Origin: Hydrogenophaga pseudoflava NBRC 102511
GTDB taxonomy: Bacteria > Pseudomonadota > Gammaproteobacteria > Burkholderiales > Burkholderiaceae_C
Direction of reading: 5' to 3'
Assembly: GCF_001592285.1 (NCBI RefSeq)
Contig: NZ_BCWQ01000001.1
Location: 434,001 to 498,000, forward strand
Length of the DNA: 64,000 bases
Made by a program: the position numbers and the translations under genes. The notes beneath the pieces were generated by a model that ran no database searches, was not told the DNA's origin, and saw nothing but the letters and a program-made list of their open reading frames with translations. Shown piece by piece: positions 35,701 to 43,277 of this stretch (positions within the stretch are counted from its first letter, which is position 1; the number at the start of each line of letters is the position of its first letter).

Positions 35701-36224
35701 AGCGTGAGGGTGTCCTCTGGCGTCTGCACGCCCGGTTCCATGCGGATGGTGTAGGCGATGTCCTTCCAGAGCTTCTGGTTGATGCCGACCAGGAAGTCGA
35801 TGGTCCGCTGCTCGCTGCGGTCGACCTGCTCCAGATAGCCCTTGAGCAGGGGCGTCATCGGTGCGGTGGCCAGGTAGGGGGCCAGTTCCCGCTTCTGGGA
35901 TTCGTCGTAGGTGAAGGGGAACTTCTCGGCGCGTGGTTCGAGGAAGAAGTCGAACGGGTTGTGCACCGCCATCTCGACCACCAGGTCGATCGTGACCTTG
36001 AACTCGGTGGTCGGCTCGGGAAAGACCAGGCGCGCCTGGTAGTTGGCGAACGGGTCCTGCTGCCAGTTGATGAAATGGCCCGCCGGTTCGATCTTCTGCG
36101 AGTACGACAGCACCTTGGTGCGGCTGTGCGGTGCCGGCCGCAGGCGGACCACCTGCGGGCCGAGTTTGACCAGGCGGTCGTACCGATAATGGGTGATGTG
36201 GCTCAGGGCGACATGGATGGCCAT
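32706..36224 (-). CDS. Transglutaminase-DUF2126 (putative amidoligase) giant protein
   Basis: 1172 residues, no signal peptide. About the first 290 residues are a transglutaminase core with Cys in SGSCRDSGW near 180, His in DLHAWCEV and Asp in GLDPTSG. The remainder is DUF2126, described as a putative amidoligase of the glutamine-synthetase-like fold, with VRLTQGGEPTYVAV, ALSVFWRADGEPCWG, DWFDEQGPGNETEALG and a closing region near HAPLTFDIVDTWM. One chain thus joins a bond-breaking or transferring and a bond-forming domain. It is the first gene of the minus-strand operon, 23 bases before the ATP-grasp/alpha-E gene. Confidence 0.9.
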   Translation of the reverse strand: MAIHVALSHITHYRYDRLVKLGPQVVRLRPAPHSRTKVLSYSQKIEPAGHFINWQQDPFANYQARLVFPEPTTEFKVTIDLVVEMAVHNPFDFFLEPRAEKFPFTYDESQKRELAPYLATAPMTPLLKGYLEQVDRSEQRTIDFLVGINQKLWKDIAYTIRMEPGVQTPEDTLTLKSGSCRDSGWLLVQLLRHLGLAARFVSGYLIQLTPDVKAIDGPSGPEKDFTDLHAWCEVFLPGAGWIGLDPTSGLLAGEGHIPLACTPQPSSAAPVEGGVDKCEVEFSHHMAVTRIYESPRVTKPYTEDQWAEVLKLGEQVDADLVRGDVRLTQGGEPTYVAVSDRDAAEWNTDALGPTKRGYATELLGRLRERYGDGGFVHMGQGKWYPGEQLPRWALSVFWRADGEPCWGNPALLADERDEAHYSADDAQRFTQALARRLGLSPQYITPGYEDTWYYLWRERRLPVNVDPFDSKLDDELERQRLRRVFGQGLDATVGYVLPLQASGHGPLSNNGKSSYHRVSGTVWSTGPWFFRDERMYLIPGDSPMGYRLPLDSLPWVSMGDYPYHIEQDPHSARDPLPTGAALRHQVHPHTVGGGFAEGGTVSLQGTDWFDEQGPGNETEALGLRRGHPHPGSTPAQQLSSRLPQRGESAAWLTRTALVVEARDPQRANGPKAEKASGGKVQHLYVFMPPMQRLEDYLDLLSAVEDTAERLGVKIVLEGYPPPRDPRLTMLQVTPDPGVIEVNIHPSSSFAELVERTEFRYEAAHQTRLCAEKFMTDGRHTGTGGGNHFVLGGATPSDSPFLRKPELLGSLVAYWHNHPSLSYLFSGLFIGPTSQAPRVDEARNDQLYELEIALNQIEQNRQRFGQDMPPWLVDRTLRNILIDVTGNTHRSEFCIDKLYSPDSSTGRLGLLELRAFEMPPHARMSIAQQLLLRALIARFWQQPWRGQLTRWGTELHDRFLLPTFIRMDFEDVLADLAGVGYRFDMAWFEPHFEFRFPLVGQVAARGIELTLRNALEPWHVMGEEGAPGGTVRYVDSSLERIEVRVSGYNDSRYVITCNGRALPLQPTGTAGEHVAGVRYKAWNPPSALHPSIGVHAPLTFDIVDTWMHKSLGGCQYHVAHPGGRNYDSFPINAYEAESRRLSRFFQMGHTAGKLVVNAATPSREFPFTLDLRQ

Positions 36225-36349
36225 GCTGGGGTCACTTTCAACAGGGAGTCACAAACAATGAAAACGCTGCCAGGGCGGGCTGCCGCGCGCGTTCGACAAA
36301 AACTAGCAAGTCCCGCGCCACGGCGCACGGCCCTCTGGCAGGCGGGCTG

Positions 36350-38722
36350 ATGCACCCGCTGTGGGCGGTGCTGCCCGGTGCTGTGCTGGGCGTGGCCCTG
36401 CAACTGCTGCAGGCCCGGCTGTGGCCGGTGGCGGGGTACGCGGGGCTGCTGGCGGCGGCGCTCTTGCTGGCCGGCGTTGCTGCACGGGTCGGGGCCAGGC
36501 GACGTGCCGGGCTTGCGCTGGGCGCCGCCCTGCTGGCGGGTGCGCTCGCGGCAGCCGGAGCAACGGGCCTGCGCGCTGCGCGCCACCAGGCGCAGGCGCT
36601 GGCCACCGGTCTGGAAGGCGTGAACCTGGTGGTCACCGGGCAGGTGGCCACCATGCCCCAGCGCGGCGCCGACAACGACCGCTTCGAGTTCACCGTCGAA
36701 TCGGCGACGCGGGACGGCCAGGCGGTGGACCTGCCGCCACGGTTGCTGATCAGCGACTTCCGGGGTCGGGGGGCGGGACGCACCTGGCGCGCGGGCGACG
36801 CCTGGCGGCTGACGGTGCGTCTCAAGCGTCCGCACGGTGCCTCCAACCCCCATGGCTTCGACCGCGAGCGCTGGCTCTGGGAGCAGGGCATCGGCGCCAC
36901 CGGCTACCTGCGCGATGGCCCGCGCGACCCGGCGCCGCTGTTCCTCGGGACCAGCGGCAGCCACCCGGTCGAAGCCGCGCGCCAGTGGGTCGCCGGCCGC
37001 ATCGCTGCGCGTGTGCAGGACCCGCGCAGCGCCGGTGTGCTGGCGGCGCTGGTGGTGGGTGACCAGGCGGCGATCGAGCGCAGCGACTGGACCCTTTTCC
37101 GCGACACGGGTGTGGCTCATCTGATGAGCATCTCCGGTCTTCATGTCACCGTGTTTGCGTGGCTGGCCACGGCGTGCATCGGCTGGGGCTGGCGGCGCTG
37201 GGCCCATGCGTGGCCGGGGGTGCTGCTGGCGGTGCCGGCACCGCGGGCGGCGGCCTGGGGTGGTGTGGCGGCCGCGGCGGCCTACGCGCTGTTTTCGGGC
37301 TGGGGCGTGCCGGCGCAACGAACGGTTCTGATGCTGGCGCTGGTGGTGGGGCTGCGGCAGGGCGTGCGCCAGTGGCCCTGGCCCCTGGTCTGGCTGCTGG
37401 CGATGGTGGCGGTGCTGGCGTTGGACCCCTGGGCGCTGGTGCAGCCGGGGTTCTGGCTCAGCTTTGTGGCGGTGGGCATCCTGTTCGCCTCGGGATCGCG
37501 GCAGAAGGCGGGGCCGGTGCGCCGCCTGCTGCGCGAGCAGGCGGTCGTCACGGTGGCGCTGGCGCCGCTGGGGGTGCTGCTGTTCGGGCAGCTGTCGCTG
37601 GCGGGGCTGGTGGCCAACCTGCTGGCCATTCCCTGGGTGACGGGTGTGGTCACGCCGCTGGCCATGCTGGGCGTGATCGTGCCGCCGCTGTGGGATCTGG
37701 CGGCGTGGGCCGTTCAGGGGCTGGTGGTGTGTCTGGAGTGGCTGGGCGGCTGGCGCTGGGCCACGCTGTTTCAGCCCATCCCGCCCCTGCCGCTGGCGCT
37801 GTGTGGAGTGGCCGGCGGGCTGCTGCTGGTGCTGCGCCTGCCCTGGTCGTTGCGCTCGGCCGGGCTGGTGCTGCTGGGGCCGATGCTGGCCTGGACACCC
37901 CAGCGGCCTGAGACCGGCGAGTTCGAGGTGCTGGCGGTGGATGTCGGCCAGGGCAGTGCGGTGCTGGTGCGCACCGCCGGCCACAGCCTGCTCTACGACA
38001 CCGGTCCGCGCTACGGCCCCGGCAGCGACGCCGGCGACCGGGTGGTGGTGCCGCTGCTGCGCGCGCTGGGCGAGGCGCCCGACACCGTGGTGGTGAGCCA
38101 CCGCGACAGCGACCACTCGGGTGGTTCGGGCGCGGTGCACGCGGCCTGGCCAAGGGCGCGCTGGCTGTCCTCGTTCGGCGAGGGTGAGCGCTGCCTGGCC
38201 GGTCAGCGCTGGCACTGGGACGGGGTGGACTTCGAAGTGCTGCATCCGTCGCCGGAACACTTTGACGACACCGGCCAGGGACGGCTGCCGAGCAACGCCA
38301 TGTCCTGCGTGCTGCGCGTGGGCAATGGCCGGCGCTGGGCCTGGCTCAGCGGCGATCTGGATGCCGAGCGCGAAACCCGGCTGGCGCTGGCGCAGCCACA
38401 GTTGCGGGCCGACCTGCTGCTGGCACCGCACCACGGCAGTGCCTCGTCCAGCAGCCCGGTGCTGCTCAACACCCTGCGGCCTTCGGTGGCGCTGGTCCAG
38501 TCGGGCTACCGCAACCGGTTCGGGCACCCGGCACCGGTGGTCCGGGACCGCTACGACGCGCGGGGCATGCGGTGGGTGGCATCGCCCCAATGTGGTGCGG
38601 CTCTGTGGCGCAGCGATGGGCCCTTGAGCGTGCATTGCCACCGGGATGCAGTGCGCCGCTACTGGCACCATCCGGGTGCGCCTGTGGCGGACGAGGGCGA
38701 TGAGGCGGACCCCGGCGGGTGA
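36350..38722 (+). CDS. comEC: ComEC/Rec2 DNA-uptake channel
   Basis: 790 residues. An N-terminal DUF4131-like region with two helices, a competence domain (MSISGLHVTVFAWLA, VPAQRTVLMLAL) with many membrane segments in the middle, and a C-terminal metallo-beta-lactamase-like domain with HRDSDHSGG, HHGSASSSS and NRFGHP. It carries single-stranded DNA across the inner membrane during natural transformation, and the nuclease-like domain may degrade the other strand. It stands alone between the two ATP-grasp/transglutaminase operons, divergent from one and leading into the other. Confidence 0.93.
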   Translation: MHPLWAVLPGAVLGVALQLLQARLWPVAGYAGLLAAALLLAGVAARVGARRRAGLALGAALLAGALAAAGATGLRAARHQAQALATGLEGVNLVVTGQVATMPQRGADNDRFEFTVESATRDGQAVDLPPRLLISDFRGRGAGRTWRAGDAWRLTVRLKRPHGASNPHGFDRERWLWEQGIGATGYLRDGPRDPAPLFLGTSGSHPVEAARQWVAGRIAARVQDPRSAGVLAALVVGDQAAIERSDWTLFRDTGVAHLMSISGLHVTVFAWLATACIGWGWRRWAHAWPGVLLAVPAPRAAAWGGVAAAAAYALFSGWGVPAQRTVLMLALVVGLRQGVRQWPWPLVWLLAMVAVLALDPWALVQPGFWLSFVAVGILFASGSRQKAGPVRRLLREQAVVTVALAPLGVLLFGQLSLAGLVANLLAIPWVTGVVTPLAMLGVIVPPLWDLAAWAVQGLVVCLEWLGGWRWATLFQPIPPLPLALCGVAGGLLLVLRLPWSLRSAGLVLLGPMLAWTPQRPETGEFEVLAVDVGQGSAVLVRTAGHSLLYDTGPRYGPGSDAGDRVVVPLLRALGEAPDTVVVSHRDSDHSGGSGAVHAAWPRARWLSSFGEGERCLAGQRWHWDGVDFEVLHPSPEHFDDTGQGRLPSNAMSCVLRVGNGRRWAWLSGDLDAERETRLALAQPQLRADLLLAPHHGSASSSSPVLLNTLRPSVALVQSGYRNRFGHPAPVVRDRYDARGMRWVASPQCGAALWRSDGPLSVHCHRDAVRRYWHHPGAPVADEGDEADPGG

Positions 38723-38747
38723 CCACTGGCCCGCTCCTTGCTATGCT
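38719..38747 (+). promoter_or_regulatory. Candidate promoter of the plus-strand ATP-grasp operon
   Basis: GTGACC (38719-38724) and TATGCT (38742-38747) are spaced by 17 bases, each matching four of six sigma-70 consensus positions. They straddle the end of comEC and lie 20 bases upstream of the ATP-grasp start, which has AGGAGA as ribosome site. Confidence 0.35.
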
Positions 38748-38767
38748 GGGTGCAGGAGAAAAAGCCC

Positions 38768-40207
38768 ATGAGCCGACCGATGTTTGACGAAATGAACGCC
38801 TCGCCCACCGAGGTGCGGGCCCACTACCTGAACTACGCACGGTGGCTGGCACAACAACCCGAGGAAGTCATGGCATCGCGCCGCGAGGAGGCGGAAATGA
38901 TCTTCCGCCGCGTCGGCATCACCTTCGCGGTCTATGGCGCCAAGGACGAGGACGGCGCCGGCACCGAGCGCCTGATCCCCTTCGACCTCATCCCGCGCAT
39001 CATTCCCGCCCACGAGTGGAAGAGCATGCAGGCCGGGCTGGTGCAGCGCGTGACCGCGCTCAACCGCTTCATCCACGACGTCTACCACGACCAGGAGATC
39101 ATCAAGGCGGGCCACATCCCGGCCGACCAGATCTTCCAGAACGCGCAGTTCCGCCCCGAGATGATGGGCGTGCAGGTGCCCAGCCAGATCTACTCGCACA
39201 TCGCGGGCGTCGACATCGTGCGGGCACCGAATGCGCAAGGCGAGGGCGAGTACTACGTGCTCGAAGACAACCTGCGCGTGCCCAGCGGCGTGAGCTACAT
39301 GCTGGAAGACCGCAAGATGATGATGCGGCTGTTCCCCGACCTGTTCGGCCAGAACCGCGTGGCGCCGGTCGCGCACTACCCCGACCTGCTGCTGGAGACC
39401 CTGCGCGCGGTCAGCCCCGCCACCACCGCCGAGCCCACGGTGGTGGTGCTCACGCCCGGCATGTACAACAGCGCCTACTTCGAGCATGCGTTCCTGGCGC
39501 AGCAGATGGGCGTGGAGCTGGTCGAAGGCCAGGACCTGTTCGTCAAGGACAACTTCGTCTACATGCGCACCACCAAGGGCCCCAGGCGCGTGGACGTGAT
39601 CTACCGCCGCGTGGACGACGACTTCCTCGACCCGCTGGTGTTCCGCCCGACCTCCACACTGGGTTGCGCCGGTCTTCTCGGCGTCTACCGCAGCGGCAAC
39701 GTGACCATCTGCAACGCGGTGGGCACCGGCATCGCCGATGACAAGTCCATCTACCCCTACGTGCCCAAGATGATCGAGTTCTATCTGGGCGAAAAACCAA
39801 TCCTGAACAACGTGCCGACCTTCATGGGCCGCAACCCCGACGACCTGAAGTACATGCTCGACCACATGCACGAACTGGTGGTCAAGGAAGTGCACGGCGC
39901 GGGCGGCTACGGCATGCTGGTCGGCCCCGCTGCGACCAAAGCCGAGGTGGACGAGTTCCGCGCCGTGGTCAGGGCCAAGCCCGACGGCTACATCGCGCAG
40001 CCCACGCTCAGCCTCTCGACCTGCCCGACCTATGTGGACAGCGGCATCGCCCCGCGCCACATCGACCTGCGGCCCTTCGTGCTCAGTGGCAAGGAGGTGC
40101 AGATGGTGCCCGGTGGCCTGACGCGCGTGGCGCTGAAAGAAGGTTCGCTGGTGGTCAACTCGTCGCAGGGCGGTGGCACCAAAGACACCTGGATTCTGGA
40201 AAACTGA
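38768..40207 (+). CDS. Circularly permuted ATP-grasp protein, stand-alone
   Basis: 479 residues from the ATG with AGGAGA eight bases before it. Characteristic stretches are ERLIPFDLIPRIIPAHEW, EYYVLEDNLRVPSGVSYMLE, LTPGMYNSAYFEHAFLAQQMG and KEVHGAGGYGMLVGP (ATP-binding loop). It corresponds to the N-terminal half of the fusion protein at 30025-32682, but the two are clearly diverged. Predicted to form an amide bond between an acid and an amine with ATP. It is the first gene of a three-gene operon. Confidence 0.9.
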   Translation: MSRPMFDEMNASPTEVRAHYLNYARWLAQQPEEVMASRREEAEMIFRRVGITFAVYGAKDEDGAGTERLIPFDLIPRIIPAHEWKSMQAGLVQRVTALNRFIHDVYHDQEIIKAGHIPADQIFQNAQFRPEMMGVQVPSQIYSHIAGVDIVRAPNAQGEGEYYVLEDNLRVPSGVSYMLEDRKMMMRLFPDLFGQNRVAPVAHYPDLLLETLRAVSPATTAEPTVVVLTPGMYNSAYFEHAFLAQQMGVELVEGQDLFVKDNFVYMRTTKGPRRVDVIYRRVDDDFLDPLVFRPTSTLGCAGLLGVYRSGNVTICNAVGTGIADDKSIYPYVPKMIEFYLGEKPILNNVPTFMGRNPDDLKYMLDHMHELVVKEVHGAGGYGMLVGPAATKAEVDEFRAVVRAKPDGYIAQPTLSLSTCPTYVDSGIAPRHIDLRPFVLSGKEVQMVPGGLTRVALKEGSLVVNSSQGGGTKDTWILEN

Positions 40208-40219
40208 GAAAGACACGAC

Positions 40220-41179
40220 ATGCTTTCGCGTACCGCCGACCACCTTTTCTGGATGTCCCGCTACACCGAGCGGGCCGAGAACACCGCGCGCATGCTCGAT
40301 GTGAACTACCAGACCTCGCTGCTGCCGCAGTCCGCCGCGGTGGCGCAGGTGGGCTGGCAGGGCCTGCTGTCGATCAGCGAGCTCATGCCCAGCTACACCG
40401 CCAAGTACGGCCATGACATCACGCCGCGCAACGTCATGGACTTCATGGTGCGCGACGAGTCCAACCCGTCGTCCATCGTGTCCTGCCTGCGCGCGGCGCG
40501 CGAGAACGCGCGGGCGGTGCGCGGCGCGCTGACCACCGAGCTGTGGGAGACGCAGAACGCCACCTGGCTCAAGCTGGCGGGATACCTCAAGTCCAGGGAC
40601 TTCGAGCGCGACCCGGGCGCCTTCTTCGAATGGGTCAAGCACCGCTCGCACCTGTCGCGTGGTGTGGCGGTGGGCACCATGCTGCAGGACGAGGCCTTCC
40701 ACTTCTACCGCATGGGCTCCTTCCTGGAGCGGGCCGACAACACCGCGCGACTGCTGGATGTGAAGTTCCATGCGGTGCACAGCGACTTCTTCGGTGCCGC
40801 CAGCGAGCAGGATCAGGAGTACGACTTCTACCACTGGAGCGCGATCCTGCGCTCGGTGTCCGGCTTCGAGGTCTACCGCAAGGTCTACCGCGACGTCATC
40901 ACGCCCGAGCGCGTGGCCGAGCTCCTGATCCTGCGCCCGGACATGCCGCGCAGCCTGGCCGCCTGCATGAACGAGGTGGTGGCCAACCTGAGCGTGGTGG
41001 CCAACGAGATCTCAGGTGAAACCCAACGCCGCGCCGGCAAGCTCAAGGCCGACCTGCAATACGCGCGCATCGACGAGATCCTCTCGACCGGCCTGCACGC
41101 CTTCCTCACGCAGTTCCTCGACCGGGTGAACGAACTCGGCGGCCGCATCAGCCAGGACTTCCTGGTGCCGAGTCACTGA
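40220..41179 (+). CDS. Alpha-E (DUF403) domain protein
   Basis: 319 residues, all-helical. It starts MLSRTADHLFWMSRYTERAEN, the family signature shared with the fusion protein's second half (LFWLGRYTERAEN). RGVAVGTMLQDEAFHFYRMGSFLERADNTARLLDVK is a second conserved region (quoted piece: FHFYRMGSFLERADNTARLL). No catalytic site is known. It begins 12 bases after the ATP-grasp gene and always accompanies such enzymes, so it is probably a partner or substrate carrier. Confidence 0.9.
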   Translation: MLSRTADHLFWMSRYTERAENTARMLDVNYQTSLLPQSAAVAQVGWQGLLSISELMPSYTAKYGHDITPRNVMDFMVRDESNPSSIVSCLRAARENARAVRGALTTELWETQNATWLKLAGYLKSRDFERDPGAFFEWVKHRSHLSRGVAVGTMLQDEAFHFYRMGSFLERADNTARLLDVKFHAVHSDFFGAASEQDQEYDFYHWSAILRSVSGFEVYRKVYRDVITPERVAELLILRPDMPRSLAACMNEVVANLSVVANEISGETQRRAGKLKADLQYARIDEILSTGLHAFLTQFLDRVNELGGRISQDFLVPSH

Positions 41180-41224
41180 TCCGGACGGGTACCATGCGGG
41201 TCCCCGGCGCGAACCGGAACCCGC

Positions 41225-42061
41225 ATGAAACTCGTCATCCACCACCACACCCGCTTCCGTTACAGCCAGCCGCTGCTCCACACGGTGCAGTCGCTTCACC
41301 TGTGGCCTGTGAGCAGCGCCTGCCAGAGCGTCGAGCACTGGGAGCTGCGCGTGCCCGGCACGCTGTGCAGCCAGCCCGACATCGAGGGCAACCGTGTGCA
41401 CAGCTACTCGCTCTCCGCGCGGCCCGAGAAGAACCTGCGCGAGAACAGCGTCACCGCCCGGGGGACCGTGGTGACCCACGGGGTGGCCGAGTTCACCGAT
41501 CCGCCGACCCTGCCGCCGCCCGGCTTCTACCTGCGCTCGACCCCGCTGGCCGAGCCGCACCCGCGCATGGCCATGTGGGCTTTGCAGGCGGTGCCGGGCC
41601 TGATGGCCGCGCGTGGGCGGGGTGAACGGCCGAGCACCGCCGACCTGGTGGCCCTGGCCGGCGCCGTGGCCGACAAGGTGCAGTACCGCAAAGGCAGCAC
41701 CGGGGTGGAGACCACCGCACTGGAGGCCTTCGACTGGGAGCTGGGCGTGTGCCAGGACCAGGCGCATGTGATGGTGGCGGTGTGCCGCAGCATCGGCCTG
41801 CCGGCGCGCTACGTCAGCGGGTATTTCTACGCCGCCAACGAACCCGATCTGGCCAGCCACGCCTGGGTGGACGTGTGCGTGGACCCGGCGAACCGGCGCT
41901 GGCTCAGCCTGGACGTGACCCACCGCTGCCCGACCGACGAACGCCACATCCGCCTCGCGGCTGCCACCGACTACAGCGCCTGCACGCCGGTCAAGGGGCT
42001 GCGGCGAGGCGGGGGCGACGAGGACATGGCGGTGGACATCCGCATCGGCCCCTGGATGTGA
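41225..42061 (+). CDS. Transglutaminase-like protein of plus-strand system
   Basis: 278 residues. After the N-terminal beta domain (KLVIHHHTRFRYSQPLLHTV), the active-site Cys is in LGVCQDQAHVM near residue 176, His in ASHAWVDV near 212 and Asp in SLDVTHRC near 228. The protein has the same architecture as the product of 29047-30021 but differs through most of its length. No signal peptide, hence cytosolic like its operon partners. Its stop lies one base from the reverse stop of mltB. Confidence 0.88.
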   Translation: MKLVIHHHTRFRYSQPLLHTVQSLHLWPVSSACQSVEHWELRVPGTLCSQPDIEGNRVHSYSLSARPEKNLRENSVTARGTVVTHGVAEFTDPPTLPPPGFYLRSTPLAEPHPRMAMWALQAVPGLMAARGRGERPSTADLVALAGAVADKVQYRKGSTGVETTALEAFDWELGVCQDQAHVMVAVCRSIGLPARYVSGYFYAANEPDLASHAWVDVCVDPANRRWLSLDVTHRCPTDERHIRLAAATDYSACTPVKGLRRGGGDEDMAVDIRIGPWM

Positions 42062-42062
42062 G

Positions 42063-43277
42063 TCACTGTCGGCGGTTGACCAAGGCTTCGATGGTCTGGC
42101 CCAGCTCGATCACCGCCAGTGCGTAGTAGCTGCTCCAGTTGTAGCGCGTGACGACGTAGAAGTTGTCGGTGCCGGCGAGGTAGGTGGGGGCCGACCCGCC
42201 GTTGGCCGGGTCGCCGTTCTGCAGTTCGATCAGCGCCAGCTTGCCGATGTGTTTCTTCGCTTCGGCTTCCAGCACGGCGCCCTTGGCGGCAAAGCTCTCT
42301 GCGCTGAAGCTGGGCAGGATGTCGGGGGCGAGCAGGGCGTCCTTGTCCAGCGTGTTCAGGTCGAAGCTCACCGGGTAGTGCGTGGGCTGGCCAGGCTGCC
42401 AGCCGTAGGCCTTGAAGTAGTTGGCCACCGATCCGATGGCGTCGACCGGGCTGTTGAACAGGTCGATCTTGCTGTCGCCATCGAAGTCGATCGCGAAGCG
42501 CGCCCAGCTGCTGGGCATGAACTGCGGCCAGCCCATGGCGCCGGCGTAGCTGCCGCGCAGGGCCTGCGGGTCCATGCCGGTGCGGTGGGTCAGGCTCAGG
42601 AACTGTTCCAGCTCGCTGCGGAAGAACTCGGCCCGGGCCTCGGCGCGCGGGTGGCTGGCCGGGAAGTCGAAGGCCAGCGTGGCCAGCGCGTCGATCACGC
42701 GGAAATTGCCGGTGTGCTGGCCATACAGGGTCTCGACCCCGATCACGCCGACGATCAGGCTGGCGGGCACGCCGTACTCGCGCTCGGCGCGTTCCAGGGC
42801 TGCGCGGTGGGTGTCCCAGAAGCGCTGCCCGGCGCGCAGCCGCACCGGTTCGATGAAACGTGCGCGGTAGGCGGCCCAGTTTTTGTAGGCGGCGCGGGGC
42901 GCCGGCAGCGACAGCCGGATCGCGGTGGGCTGGCGGCGGGCGGCGCCGATCTGCTCACGCACCCATTGGGGGTCGAGACCGCGGCGCTGGGCCAGGTCGT
43001 CGGCAAACGCCATGGCCGCCGGCGACTCGGCGTACACCGTGATCTCCGCTGCAGGTGGTGTGGGCGCTGGCGCAACAGGCGGTGGTGCAGCAGGCCGGGG
43101 CTCGGCCGCCAGAGGCTCGCCAGCCGGCTCAGCCGCGGGCAGCGGGGTGGCCGGTACCAGGGTGGGTGCGACAGGTGTGGTTTCCACCGGCGTCTGTGTC
43201 TGGGCCTGCGCGGCCGCCCAGGCGAGAGACAGGGGCAGCAGTGCGGACACCAGGGCGGAGCGGGATCGTGTGCTCAT
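42063..43277 (-). CDS. mltB: Lytic murein transglycosylase B
   Basis: 404 residues. A signal peptide (to about AAAQAQ) and a Pro/Ala-rich linker precede the MltB catalytic domain: GVIGVETLYGQHTGNFR with catalytic Glu near residue 180, GAMGWPQFMPSSW and DFDGDSKIDLF. It cuts glycan strands of peptidoglycan to 1,6-anhydro ends. There is no lipobox, so it is likely a soluble periplasmic form. The ATG overlaps the tgpA-like stop by four bases, making it the fourth gene of the moxR operon, which is an uncommon partner. Confidence 0.9.
   Translation of the reverse strand: MSTRSRSALVSALLPLSLAWAAAQAQTQTPVETTPVAPTLVPATPLPAAEPAGEPLAAEPRPAAPPPVAPAPTPPAAEITVYAESPAAMAFADDLAQRRGLDPQWVREQIGAARRQPTAIRLSLPAPRAAYKNWAAYRARFIEPVRLRAGQRFWDTHRAALERAEREYGVPASLIVGVIGVETLYGQHTGNFRVIDALATLAFDFPASHPRAEARAEFFRSELEQFLSLTHRTGMDPQALRGSYAGAMGWPQFMPSSWARFAIDFDGDSKIDLFNSPVDAIGSVANYFKAYGWQPGQPTHYPVSFDLNTLDKDALLAPDILPSFSAESFAAKGAVLEAEAKKHIGKLALIELQNGDPANGGSAPTYLAGTDNFYVVTRYNWSSYYALAVIELGQTIEALVNRRQ

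Noticed and set aside
36258..36305. 15-codon frame MKTLPGRAAARVRQK upstream of comEC
   Set aside because: No convincing ribosome site and no sign of a leader-peptide attenuator.
32631..36350. 1239-codon open frame on the plus strand opposite the DUF2126 gene
   Set aside because: Same low-complexity shadow pattern; the minus-strand frame carries the full transglutaminase and DUF2126 motifs.
36350..38722. comEC as a functional part of the ATP-grasp system
   Set aside because: It is a conserved competence gene with its own divergent start; proximity alone does not support a shared role.
29047..42061. Recent duplication as source of the two ATP-grasp operons
   Set aside because: Proteins of the two sets differ through most of their length, one has a fusion and an extra DUF2126 gene; an old split or separate acquisition is more likely.
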